Shown here: piece by piece, positions 30,397-38,615 of the stretch
Layout: each line of letters opens with the position of its first letter
Numbering within the stretch: the first letter of the stretch is position 1
Origin: an uncultured Christensenella sp.
GTDB lineage: Bacteria > Bacillota > Clostridia > Christensenellales > UBA1242
NCBI GenBank assembly: GCA_910584295.1
Contig: CAJTYR010000004.1
Location: forward strand, 44,159-108,158
Length of the DNA stretch: 64,000 bases
Reading direction: 5' to 3'
Made by a program: the position numbers and the translations under genes
Notes under the pieces: model-generated
Told to the model about the DNA's origin: nothing
The model's database searches: none
What the model saw: the letters and a program-made list of their open reading frames with translations, nothing else

Positions 30397-31752
30397 ATGG
30401 ACAAGAAGAAAAAAGAAAAGTTAGGTCTTCAGGCTGAGAATGGCGAAAAGCAACAAAAACTTGACCCAAAGCTTGAGAGGCTTAAAAAAGAGTTTTTGGA
30501 GGTTTCTCAATTTCAAACAAAAAGAGAAAATCTTTTGCTTGGAGAATATGACTCCAAAGGAAAATACGCCCTCACTGATGATGTCTTGATGCAGGATTTG
30601 GTTTCAATGCCAAAAGTGCTTCAGGAGAGAGTTGACAATGTTGTGTATGCATACACAAAATATAAAGAATATAACCTTAATTTCAGAATAAATTTGGACA
30701 TTTCAGAGTCTTATTGCTCAGCAGAAATGTTTTTGATTGAGATTGAACATGGTCTTGAAGAAGATATTAAACACCTTACTTCGCTTGGAAATTTGGTTGA
30801 ATTGTATTCTCCAAGTTTCAAAGAGAATGTCTACAAAGTGTGGAACATCAATTTGCAGGAGACTCCTCTTGACAAAGATGATGTCGTTTTCAAAAATATG
30901 AAGGAGATGGAAGGCGAACTCAACTTCAGCAAAGAGTTGATTGAAATTTTGTCTCAACTTTATATTGTTCGTCTGCTCAAACTTTTGGACAAGTGTGGAA
31001 CGCTTGGGCTTAAAGTTCAAGGGGACTATCGCGCTCTTGTTGAAGAACTTATCAGAAAAGATCCATCACTTGCACAAGACCACACAAGACTTAAACAAAT
31101 TCTTGACAAAATGATTATTAAATATAATGGACTTGACAACATATTGAGAATGCCTGAAGGTCCTGAAATTTTGAGAAACTTTTCAGAGCCAATTGATCGC
31201 GTTAGAGGAAAACTTGCTCCAGTGCTTGTTGAAGACGGGGCATTGGAAGAAAAGAAGCCTGAAGTAAAAACAGCATCAAAACCTGCTGCAAAAAAGAAAA
31301 AGGCAAAAAGCAAAGGTGGCGACAGCATCAAGCCTTTTGTGTATGACTATAAAAATTACAAACCTGCAGTTTTGGCAACAACCGAAGAAATAGTAAAGGT
31401 TTTACCATCAAAAGAAAATGCTCTTCCAACAGAACCTACAGCACAAAGAGGTAGAACGCCAGTGCAAAACCCGATTGCTCCACCGCCAGAGATACCAGCG
31501 GAAGAAATGCAAGAAGGAAAAACGCAAGATGCAGAGGTTGTTCAACAAAACCTAAGCCGTGCGGGAGCTGCGGCTCAAATGGTGGAAGATGAATTAAATG
31601 ATGAAATAGAAAATTTTGAAGAAGATGAAGAAGAAAAAGAAGAAGCGGCAGAATTTGATGCTGAAGATGAAGAAGAAAAAGCGGCAGATTTTGATGAAAA
31701 GCCTACTACTAAATCAAGAGATTTGGGTGGCAGAACAACTGAATTTAGATAA
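30397..31752 (+). CDS. Unknown soluble protein with a long acidic C-terminal tail (451 aa)
   Basis: I do not recognise a family. The first ~290 residues look like a globular helical domain (for example LTDDVLMQDLVSMPKVLQERVD). A lysine-alanine linker follows (AAKKKKAKSKGGD, ~306-318), then a proline-rich segment. The tail is strongly acidic: NDEIENFEEDEEEKEEAAEF followed by a second DAEDEEEKAADFDEK copy. There is no signal peptide or membrane segment. The start at 30397 is set by a promoter whose -10 box ends seven bases upstream, giving a leaderless mRNA. A terminator follows directly. The charged tail suggests a binding partner of basic protein or nucleoprotein, which is only a guess. Confidence 0.75.
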   Translation: MDKKKKEKLGLQAENGEKQQKLDPKLERLKKEFLEVSQFQTKRENLLLGEYDSKGKYALTDDVLMQDLVSMPKVLQERVDNVVYAYTKYKEYNLNFRINLDISESYCSAEMFLIEIEHGLEEDIKHLTSLGNLVELYSPSFKENVYKVWNINLQETPLDKDDVVFKNMKEMEGELNFSKELIEILSQLYIVRLLKLLDKCGTLGLKVQGDYRALVEELIRKDPSLAQDHTRLKQILDKMIIKYNGLDNILRMPEGPEILRNFSEPIDRVRGKLAPVLVEDGALEEKKPEVKTASKPAAKKKKAKSKGGDSIKPFVYDYKNYKPAVLATTEEIVKVLPSKENALPTEPTAQRGRTPVQNPIAPPPEIPAEEMQEGKTQDAEVVQQNLSRAGAAAQMVEDELNDEIENFEEDEEEKEEAAEFDAEDEEEKAADFDEKPTTKSRDLGGRTTEFR

Positions 31753-31781
31753 AAAAATGATGCAAATGCATCATTTTTTAT
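31751..31781. terminator. Bidirectional terminator
   Basis: A run, inverted repeat TGATGCA/TGCATCA (31758-31773), T run. It separates the 451-aa gene from the convergent 211-aa gene. Confidence 0.85.
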
Positions 31782-32413
31782 TTTCCACCTTTGCCACCAA
31801 AAGATTTTTCAACTTCTTTAGTGACTCTTTCCATATGATTTTTCGAACGAGCTAAAGGAACAATTTTGTCTTTTTCTTCAAGTAGAGCATTTAATCTTTG
31901 TGCTTCTTTATAGTTGTGGGCAATACATTCTTTTATTACTGATGAAAATTCAACCCTTAAACTTGTTGCTTCAGTTGGATTTTGAATTACTACTTTTCCT
32001 CCAGCATTTCTTGTGATATCTATTTTATCAAATTTTTCTTTAAAGTATTCAAAATCGGGAGAGATGAATAATCCTCCACTTGCCTTTATATCAGTGGCCA
32101 TACTCACAAATTGGTCATACATTGCAATCCAGTCAAGTTTAAATAATTCTCTATCTTCATCAGGTGTTTTTGTATCCTTGTATGAATATTCCACAGATTC
32201 TGGACTGCACATTGCTTCATAAAATGGACCTTTAGGAGACATCATTTTTTTTATTTGAGTCACATCATATTTGAAATCATTCCATTCTACAATTTCTTCC
32301 AATCCATCTTGAGTAAATTTATATGGACCATCTGTAGTATATCTAGGTGTCTTAAGCTGATATGAAGAATTTATATTAAGTTCGGACAATCTTGCTTTCA
32401 ATGTCTTTGCCAT
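31778..32413 (-). CDS. Protein of unknown function (211 aa)
   Basis: Soluble protein without signal peptide, membrane helix or a motif I know. It starts MAKTLKARLSELNINSSY and ends in a basic, glycine-rich KSFGGKGGK. It contains mixed alpha/beta-like stretches and a charged helix AQRLNALLEEKDKIVPLARS. An AAAGGAG site precedes the ATG. Its promoter shares a nearly identical 27-bp element with that of the unknown gene at 42107, so the two are probably co-regulated. Confidence 0.72.
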   Translation of the reverse strand: MAKTLKARLSELNINSSYQLKTPRYTTDGPYKFTQDGLEEIVEWNDFKYDVTQIKKMMSPKGPFYEAMCSPESVEYSYKDTKTPDEDRELFKLDWIAMYDQFVSMATDIKASGGLFISPDFEYFKEKFDKIDITRNAGGKVVIQNPTEATSLRVEFSSVIKECIAHNYKEAQRLNALLEEKDKIVPLARSKNHMERVTKEVEKSFGGKGGK

Positions 32414-32447
32414 AGGTTTTTCTCCTTTTGTTCATCTAGTTGGCTTT

Positions 32448-32492
32448 ATTATAGCACTAAATTTAGCGTTTGTAAATACCCTTTTTGAAAAT
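32448..32492 (-). promoter_or_regulatory. Promoter of the 211-aa gene with shared regulatory element
   Basis: On the minus strand: TTTACA (32476-32471), 17-base spacer, extended -10 TGC-TATAAT (32453-32448). The -35 box lies inside a 27-base element (32492-32466) that matches the one at 42024-42050 at 26 of 27 positions, with core GGGTATTTACAAACGC. Confidence 0.75.
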
Positions 32493-32550
32493 TTTTGGTG
32501 CATAAATGCATTTACTTTTGGCACTCTATTTAAGAAGAAGTGAGGCTTTT

Positions 32551-34080
32551 ATGGAAGAAAAAAAACACAAATTGGGTGTAAGTGCCTTGGTTTTGGTCAT
32601 TGGTGGGCTTGTTTGCAAGTGTTTGGGTGCACTTTTCAGGCTTCCACTGACAAACTTGCTGGGAATTGAGGGTATTGGAGTTTTTCAGCTTATCATGTCC
32701 CTTTATTCCTTTTCTTTGGTTGTGACTTGTGGCGGTGTGGCGTCAAGTTTGTCAAAACTTATAAGTTCGGCAAGGGCAAGAGGAGAGCATGCAAAAATTT
32801 CGACATATTTGCAAAGATCGATTTTTCTTTCTGTCTTAATTGGGCTTATTATTGGTGCTTTATTTTTCTTTTGTGGCAAGTGGATTGCTTCTTTTCAAGG
32901 GATATCTTCAGGGAGTGGATATTTTCTCTTTGTTGCGCTTTTGCCGTTGGGTGGGTTGCTCGCTGTTTTTCGAGGCTTTTTTCAAGGCTATGAAAATATG
33001 TTGCCAACTGCAATAAGTCAAATCTTTGAGCAGGTTGCCAAATTTGGCTTTGGACTTTTGTTTGCTTTTTATTTTGGAAAACACGGCTTGAGTCAAGGTG
33101 TCTTTGGGGCATTTTTGGGGATTGTTATAAGTGAAGTTGTTGCATTTTTATTCTTATATGTCTTTTACCTTTTCAAAAGGGGTGATGTGCAAAAGTTGCA
33201 AGATTTAAGGCAAATTAAGTTTGTGCGAGGAGAATTTGACAGAGCGAATTTTTTGCTTATGCTCTCTGCCAGCATTTTGCCGCTTGTCAATGCATTTGAT
33301 GCTTTGGTGATTGTTCCAAGGCTTGTGGATGCGGGCTTTTCAAGTGGTCTTTCTACAAAGATGTTTGGACTTCAAAGTGGGATTGCTGGAGCATTTTTAA
33401 ATTTTCCTCTGGTCATTTCAGTCGCTGTGGCGACAACGCTTTTGCCAAACATATCCTATCTGATTTCAAAAGGAGTGAAAGCAAGGCATGTGGTGGAAAA
33501 AGGGGTTAAAATTTTGATGTTTTTGGTCTTGCCAACAACTTTTGGTCTTGTTGCAATTTCAAAACAAGTTTTACCACTTGTCTATAATGATCTGACAGGT
33601 CGTATGCTTGAATTGGTTTTTGAATTTATGCTTTATGGTGCATTTTCAATTGTTTTCACTGCCTTTATGCAATATTTCATCATGCTGTTGCAAGCTAATG
33701 GAGATTTTAAGTATATTGTTGTAATCACTGCAATTGGCGGCGTGGTGAAAGGTCTTACGACAGTTGTTCTTGCAGGGTTTCCACAAATAAATGTTTTTGC
33801 TTTGGTTTTGGGGAATATTTTGATGTCGGCCGTGATTTGTGTGTCTGCGTTGGTGAGGCTTAAAAAGATTTTCGGATTCAATCTCAAATTTTTGGATGTT
33901 TTGCTTATGGTGTTGGGTACGGCAGTTATGACGCTTGCGGTGTACACTTTTGCGGAAAAGACGTATTTCTCTGTTTTTGTCAATGTTGCTCTTGCAATTG
34001 TGATTGGGGTGCTTGTTTATGCTGTGTTTTGCGCGCCAGTGCTTTATCATATTTTAAAAAAGAAAAAAAATGCTGTTTAA
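32551..34080 (+). CDS. SpoVB-like polysaccharide/lipid flippase (MOP superfamily)
   Basis: Polytopic membrane protein of 509 aa with about 14 hydrophobic segments. The N-terminus (SALVLVIGGLVCKCLGALFRLPLTNLLGIEGIGVFQL) is the pattern of the SpoVB/MurJ-like branch, which flips polyprenyl-linked sugars across the membrane. SpoVB acts in spore cortex synthesis in Bacillus, and related copies serve general wall synthesis. ATG 32551 is preferred (GAGG five bases upstream); an in-frame ATG at 32506 would add 15 residues before the family N-terminus. The exact substrate is unknown. Confidence 0.87.
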   Translation: MEEKKHKLGVSALVLVIGGLVCKCLGALFRLPLTNLLGIEGIGVFQLIMSLYSFSLVVTCGGVASSLSKLISSARARGEHAKISTYLQRSIFLSVLIGLIIGALFFFCGKWIASFQGISSGSGYFLFVALLPLGGLLAVFRGFFQGYENMLPTAISQIFEQVAKFGFGLLFAFYFGKHGLSQGVFGAFLGIVISEVVAFLFLYVFYLFKRGDVQKLQDLRQIKFVRGEFDRANFLLMLSASILPLVNAFDALVIVPRLVDAGFSSGLSTKMFGLQSGIAGAFLNFPLVISVAVATTLLPNISYLISKGVKARHVVEKGVKILMFLVLPTTFGLVAISKQVLPLVYNDLTGRMLELVFEFMLYGAFSIVFTAFMQYFIMLLQANGDFKYIVVITAIGGVVKGLTTVVLAGFPQINVFALVLGNILMSAVICVSALVRLKKIFGFNLKFLDVLLMVLGTAVMTLAVYTFAEKTYFSVFVNVALAIVIGVLVYAVFCAPVLYHILKKKKNAV

Positions 34081-34122
34081 TTGTTGCTTAAAAGTGCAAT
34101 ATTGCTTTTGGAGGAAAAAGAT

Positions 34123-34395
34123 ATGAATAAATCACAATTTGTAGAAATTTTGGCAAAAAGGACAAGCCTTTCAAAGAGCAAATGCAGTCTGGTTATCGAC
34201 CAGATGCGTGATGCCATTTTGGACATTTGTTCAAAAGGCGGAGATGTCAGCATAAGAAATTTTGGGAAGTTTTCTTTGCAAGAAAAAAAGTCTCGAAAGT
34301 TTTTAAATCCACAAACAAAACGATATTATTTTTGCAAGCCAAAGAAAGTTGTCTCTTTCAAAAGTTTTGACAACTTCAAATATGCAATAAATTGA
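34123..34395 (+). CDS. HU/IHF-family DNA-binding protein
   Basis: Small nucleoid-type protein, 90 aa: MNKSQFVEILAKRTSLSKSK, then helix 2, and the beta arm region IRNFGKFSLQEKKSRKFLNPQTKRYYF. The NPQT motif at the arm is retained, and the tail is VSFKSFDNFKYAIN. It is somewhat divergent from canonical HU, so it may be a secondary paralogue. ATG 34123 follows GGAGG (34110-34114) by eight bases. It lies 42 bases after the flippase gene and could be co-transcribed. Confidence 0.88.
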   Translation: MNKSQFVEILAKRTSLSKSKCSLVIDQMRDAILDICSKGGDVSIRNFGKFSLQEKKSRKFLNPQTKRYYFCKPKKVVSFKSFDNFKYAIN

Positions 34396-34410
34396 TTGTG
34401 GCAAAGTTTC

Positions 34411-34448
34411 AAACGGCAAGAGGTGAAGTCTTGCTGTTTTCTTTTGTT
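34411..34448 (+). terminator. Intrinsic terminator after the HU-like gene
   Basis: AAACGGCAAGA / TCTTGCTGTTT stem (34411-34421, 34429-34439; one G-T pair) with a seven-base loop and T-rich tail. The tail overlaps the dusB promoter. Confidence 0.75.
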
Positions 34449-34471
34449 TTCTTTTGATTTTGTGTTAAGAT
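34444..34471 (+). promoter_or_regulatory. Promoter of dusB, predicted leaderless start
   Basis: TTGTTT (34444-34449), 16-base spacer, extended -10 TGT-TAAGAT (34466-34471), six bases, then ATG at 34478. No Shine-Dalgarno site. Confidence 0.6.
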
Positions 34472-34477
34472 ATCTTT

Positions 34478-35425
34478 ATGAAAATAAAGACACTTGATTT
34501 TTCAGAAAGTCCGATTTTGCTTGCACCAATGGCTGGAGTGACTGATGTTGGGTTTAGAAACCTTGCATCTTCTTTTGGTGCGGATGCAACAGTGACAGAA
34601 ATGCTTTCAGCAAGAGCAATGGAGCATAATCCCAAAAAGACCGCTTTCATGACTTTGACCACTGCTGCGGAAAAGATTAAGATTGCTCAAATCTTTGGAC
34701 ATGAGTCGGACTTTATGGCACGGGCAACAAAAAGTCAACTTCTTGAAAAGTTTGACTCATTCGACATCAATATGGGCTGTCCAGCACCAAAAATTGTCAA
34801 AAATGGAGAAGGGTCAGCCCTTATGGACAATCTTGTGCTTGCAAGTGAAATTATTTCGGCTGTGAAAAAATCCACTGACAAACCAGTTTCAGTGAAGTTT
34901 AGAAAAGGAAGAAGCAAAGAGAACTTTTTGGAGTTTGCTCGCATGTGTGAAGAAAGTGGTGCGGATTTTGTCACTTTTCATGCAAGGACTGTGGAGCAAG
35001 GGTATTCTGGAAAAGCTGATTATGATGCAATTGCAAAGGTGAAGGCGTCTTTGAAAATACCTGTCATTGGAAATGGAGATGTGGTTGATAAAAAAAGTTT
35101 CATTTTGATGAAGGAGACTGGTGTTGATGGCGTCATGGTGGGAAGAGGAGCGATGGGCAAGCCTTGGATTTTCTCAGAACTTAAAGAAACAAGCCTGAAA
35201 GTGGATAGGTTTGAGGTTGTCAAAAAACATATTGAAATCTTGAGAGAAAACTTTGAAGAGGACTGGCTTAAGCTTTATATAAGAAAGCATCTTTTGTGGT
35301 ACGCGAGTGATCTTCCAATGAGTGCTAGTCTGCGGTTGAGACTTGCCACATGCGATGACATTGATGCATGTCTTGAAATTTTGAAAAATGCTTTTTCACA
35401 AAATTCAGGGAATTTTTTTGATTGA
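34478..35425 (+). CDS. dusB: tRNA-dihydrouridine synthase (DusB type)
   Basis: FMN enzyme (315 aa) that reduces uridines in tRNA. Visible motifs are LAPMAGVTDVGFRNL at the N-terminus, the NMGCPAPK loop with the catalytic cysteine (residues ~93-100), FHARTVEQGYSG, IPVIGNGDV and GVMVGRGAMGKPW for flavin binding. All expected residues are present. Regulation appears to be from the leaderless promoter immediately upstream. Confidence 0.93.
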   Translation: MKIKTLDFSESPILLAPMAGVTDVGFRNLASSFGADATVTEMLSARAMEHNPKKTAFMTLTTAAEKIKIAQIFGHESDFMARATKSQLLEKFDSFDINMGCPAPKIVKNGEGSALMDNLVLASEIISAVKKSTDKPVSVKFRKGRSKENFLEFARMCEESGADFVTFHARTVEQGYSGKADYDAIAKVKASLKIPVIGNGDVVDKKSFILMKETGVDGVMVGRGAMGKPWIFSELKETSLKVDRFEVVKKHIEILRENFEEDWLKLYIRKHLLWYASDLPMSASLRLRLATCDDIDACLEILKNAFSQNSGNFFD

Positions 35426-35432
35426 AAATGTT

Positions 35433-35460
35433 TTGAATTATGATTGAAATGTTGTAAACT
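35433..35460 (+). promoter_or_regulatory. Candidate promoter of pgk
   Basis: TTGAAT (35433-35438), 16-base spacer, TAAACT (35455-35460), 20 bases before the pgk ATG. Confidence 0.45.
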
Positions 35461-35479
35461 TAAGAAAAGGGTTGAAGGA

Positions 35480-36646
35480 ATGAAAAAGACGATAAGAGAC
35501 ATGAAAGATTTAAAAGGAAAAAGGGTTCTTCTTCGTTGTGATTTCAATGTGCCTCTTGACAATTATGGAGACATTTTGGATGACACAAGAATTTCAGCGG
35601 AGATCCCAACCATAAAATATTTGGCTGACCATGGAGCAAAAGTGATTGTTTGCTCGCATTTGGGCAGACCAAAAAGCAGTTATGACAAATATTTGTCCCT
35701 CTTTCCAGTTGCAGTTTATCTTATGAAAGTTTTTCCAAACAGAGTGAAGTTTTCAAGATCTCCTGCTGGAAAAGAGGCGGAAGCCGAGGTCGCAAAACTC
35801 AAAGAGGGGGAAATTTTGCTTCTTGAGAATGTTCGTTTTCTTGAGGGGGAGGAGATAAACAATCCAAAAGTTGTTCAAGAACTTTGCAAACTTGCCGACA
35901 TCTATGTCAATGATGCTTTTGGCGTAACTCACAGAAAACATGCTTCAACTTATGGCGTTGCAGTGAAATTGCCAAACGCAATTGGCTTTTTGGTGGAAAA
36001 GGAACTCAATGTTTTTGAAAATGCTTTTAAATCACCAAAGCATCCATTTGTTGCCATTTTTGGTGGAGCAAAAGTTGATGATAAAATCAATCTGATTAAC
36101 AATGTGATGGACAAAGCTGACACAATCATCATTGGTGGCGGAATGGCATATACCTTTTTGCAAGCGCAAGGAAAGAAAATTGGAAAGTCAATTGTTTCTC
36201 TTGACAAAGTTGATGACGCTCAAGCAATTTTGGATGCTGCAAAAGCGAAAGGTATAAAGATTATGCTTCCTGTCGACCATGTGGTGTTGGATGGAGATAA
36301 AGTTGTTAAAACTCAAAAGCTTGATGGAAATATGGTTGGGCTTGACATAGGAAATGCCAGCATAAAACTGTTTACGAAAGAAATTTTGAATGCTCGACAG
36401 ATTGTTTGGAATGGACCTGTTGGAAAGTATGAAGATGCAAGATTTAAAAAAGGCACAATGAAAATTGCAAAGGCAGTTGCAAAAGCTGATGCATATTCAA
36501 TAGTAGGTGGTGGTGACAGTGTGAGTGCTGTCAAAGCAAGTGGATTCGCGGATCGCATAGGACATTTGTCAACTGGCGGTGGTGCCAGCATGAAACTTAT
36601 GGAAGGAAAGCCTCTTCCAGCCATTGAAATCATTGACAACAAATAA
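35480..36646 (+). CDS. pgk: Phosphoglycerate kinase
   Basis: Glycolytic enzyme (388 aa) transferring phosphate from 1,3-bisphosphoglycerate to ADP. It shows GKRVLLRCDFNVPLD at the N-terminus, SHLGRPK for substrate binding, the AIFGGAKVDDKI segment, the NGPVGKYE motif and the nucleotide-binding GGGDSVSA with LSTGGGASMKLMEG near the end. ATG 35480 follows AAAAGGG by eight bases and places the conserved N-terminus correctly. The next glycolytic gene, tpiA, follows 90 bases later; that gap shows no other feature. Confidence 0.96.
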   Translation: MKKTIRDMKDLKGKRVLLRCDFNVPLDNYGDILDDTRISAEIPTIKYLADHGAKVIVCSHLGRPKSSYDKYLSLFPVAVYLMKVFPNRVKFSRSPAGKEAEAEVAKLKEGEILLLENVRFLEGEEINNPKVVQELCKLADIYVNDAFGVTHRKHASTYGVAVKLPNAIGFLVEKELNVFENAFKSPKHPFVAIFGGAKVDDKINLINNVMDKADTIIIGGGMAYTFLQAQGKKIGKSIVSLDKVDDAQAILDAAKAKGIKIMLPVDHVVLDGDKVVKTQKLDGNMVGLDIGNASIKLFTKEILNARQIVWNGPVGKYEDARFKKGTMKIAKAVAKADAYSIVGGGDSVSAVKASGFADRIGHLSTGGGASMKLMEGKPLPAIEIIDNK

Positions 36647-36736
36647 ACTTTGTGAGGTCAACAAAAGAAAAAGGTAGGCATCGAATTTTTTAAATGATTG
36701 AAGTCTATCAGTTGTGAAAATTTGTGTGGAGGATAT

Positions 36737-37486
36737 ATGAAAAAACTTATCATTGGAAATCTAAAGATGAACTCAACTCCAAGTGAGTTTAAATCTTATG
36801 CCATGACCATTGCCACAAAAACAAAAGGAACCAAAAACACGATTGTGATTTGCCCACCTTTCACTCATCTTTCTGTTGCAAAGGAGATTTTGTCTGGAAG
36901 CAAGGTTGAATATGGCGCACAAAATATCTCGGAAGAAGAGAGTGGTGCTTTAACTGGTGAAATAAGCGCAAAAATGATAAAAGATTTGGGCGCTGATTAT
37001 GTGATTGTGGGACACTCTGAAAGAAGACAAAAATTTAAAGAAACTGACAAAACCATAAACAAGAAAATCAAAACTGCACTTGCAAACGGACTTAAAGTTG
37101 TGCTGTGCGTCGGAGAAACATTGCAGACGAGGACAAACAAGCAGGCTTGCACTTTTGTGAGAAAGCAGATTGATGACGACCTTAAAGGGATTTATGAAAA
37201 CGAACTTGAAAGCGTTGTAATTGCATATGAACCAATTTGGGCAATAGGCTCTGGCAAAAATGTCACAGCAAAAGATGTTCAAAAAATGGTGGAGGCAATC
37301 AGAAAAGAGATTGAATATCTCTATTCAGTGAAAGCCAGTAAAAATGTTTCTGTCATCTATGGCGGTGGTGTGACTCTCACAAATTATAAGAAGCTGATTT
37401 CGCTTGAATTTTTGAATGGTGCTCTTATTGGTGGCACATGTTTGGATGTTGACAATTTTGTTGTCATAGCAAAAGAAAATTATTGA
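36737..37486 (+). CDS. tpiA: Triosephosphate isomerase
   Basis: Interconverts dihydroxyacetone phosphate and glyceraldehyde 3-phosphate (249 aa). Catalytic lysine in GNLKMN, histidine in VIVGHSERR, glutamate in AYEPIWAIGSGKN and the phosphate-binding YGGGV and GALIGGT segments are all visible. The usually invariant tryptophan of GNWKMN is leucine here. ATG 36737 follows GGAGGA at a normal spacing. It lies next to pgk, as in many Firmicute glycolytic operons. Confidence 0.95.
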   Translation: MKKLIIGNLKMNSTPSEFKSYAMTIATKTKGTKNTIVICPPFTHLSVAKEILSGSKVEYGAQNISEEESGALTGEISAKMIKDLGADYVIVGHSERRQKFKETDKTINKKIKTALANGLKVVLCVGETLQTRTNKQACTFVRKQIDDDLKGIYENELESVVIAYEPIWAIGSGKNVTAKDVQKMVEAIRKEIEYLYSVKASKNVSVIYGGGVTLTNYKKLISLEFLNGALIGGTCLDVDNFVVIAKENY

Positions 37487-37497
37487 TTGGAGAAATG

Positions 37498-38601
37498 ATG
37501 AATCATATTGCACTTTACAGAAAATATAGACCAAAAAGTTTTGAAGAGGTGATTGGACAGGATCACATCACAAAAACTCTTCAAAACCAAATAAGTAGTG
37601 ACCAAATCGGACACGCTTATCTTTTCACAGGCTCTCGTGGAACGGGAAAAACAAGTGTTGCAAAAATCTTTGCAAAAGCTGTAAATTGCTTAAGCCCTGT
37701 GAGGGGCTCGGCGTGTGGGCAATGTGAAAACTGCAAAAGACTTGAACAAGAAAATGATATAAACATCATCGAAATCGACGCTGCGTCAAACAACAAAGTT
37801 GACGATATCAGAGAAATAAGAGACAAGGTTAAATTCATGCCTGTTGGGGCAAAATATAAAGTTTACATCATTGACGAAGTGCATATGCTTTCAGACAGTG
37901 CATTTAATGCTCTTTTGAAAACCTTGGAAGAACCTCCAGCCTATATCATTTTTATTTTGGCGACCACAGAGGTTCATAAGTTGCCACAGACAATTTTGTC
38001 AAGGTGTGTGCGTTTTGATTTCAGACTTGTTTCAACTGACAACTTGACAAAACTTCTTGCAAGAGTATTTGACAAAGAAAATGTCAAATATGATGAAGAG
38101 AGTTTGAAAATCATCGCAAATGCAGGTGAAGGAAGTGTGAGAGATACTCTATCAATTGCTGACTCAATCTGCTCTTTCTGTCAAGGCGAAATAACAAAAG
38201 AGAAGACACTTTCAGTTTTGGGAACAACCGACCATGATCTTATTTTGGGTTTCTTTGACAAATTGAAAGAAAAAGATACTGGGGAAGTTCTTTCGCTTAT
38301 TGATAAAATTGAGAAAGAAGGTAAAAATCTGGCTGTGTTTGCAAAAGACCTTTCAAAACACTCAAGAAATTTGCTTGTTTGTAAGTCTTGTGAAAATGCA
38401 AATGAAATCTTAAACCTCACGGACGATGTCTTTGAAAAGTATAAAGACCAAGCCGAAAAATTTGAAGAAAGAGATTTGATAAGATATATGCAAGTTTTTT
38501 CAGGAGCAGAAAGCGAATTGCGATACACTCTTTCAGTCAGACTCCTTTTGGAGACCACTTGTCTCTCGGCAATGTTGGGCTTTGATGTAAAAAAAAACTG
38601 A
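37498..38601 (+). CDS. dnaX: DNA polymerase III gamma subunit (zero-frame product of dnaX)
   Basis: Clamp-loader ATPase, 367 aa in the zero frame. Walker A GSRGTGKTS, four cysteines of the zinc module (CLSPVRGSACGQCENCKR), DEVHMLSDSAFNALLKTLEEPP and the SRC motif ILSRCVRFDF are intact. ATG 37498 follows GGAG by five bases; ATG 37495 is an alternative. The frame ends ...DVKKN-TGA directly after a run of nine A (38589-38597). The -1 frame continues open through the following domain, so a frameshift at this run would give a tau-type protein of about 477 aa. It lies in the dnaX-ybaB-recR order. Confidence 0.94.
   Translation: MNHIALYRKYRPKSFEEVIGQDHITKTLQNQISSDQIGHAYLFTGSRGTGKTSVAKIFAKAVNCLSPVRGSACGQCENCKRLEQENDINIIEIDAASNNKVDDIREIRDKVKFMPVGAKYKVYIIDEVHMLSDSAFNALLKTLEEPPAYIIFILATTEVHKLPQTILSRCVRFDFRLVSTDNLTKLLARVFDKENVKYDEESLKIIANAGEGSVRDTLSIADSICSFCQGEITKEKTLSVLGTTDHDLILGFFDKLKEKDTGEVLSLIDKIEKEGKNLAVFAKDLSKHSRNLLVCKSCENANEILNLTDDVFEKYKDQAEKFEERDLIRYMQVFSGAESELRYTLSVRLLLETTCLSAMLGFDVKKN
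38589..38598 (+). other. Slippery A9 run: putative dnaX frameshift or transcriptional-slippage site
   Basis: Nine consecutive A followed by C, and the zero-frame TGA starts at 38599. In the zero frame the end reads A-AAA-AAC, a classic -1 slippery heptamer. After a -1 shift the frame reads KKKLKIEKD and joins the tau-like C-terminal domain without a stop. No strong downstream pseudoknot is visible, so slippage of RNA polymerase on A9 is equally possible. Confidence 0.7.
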
Positions 38602-38615
38602 AAATTGAGAAAGAT

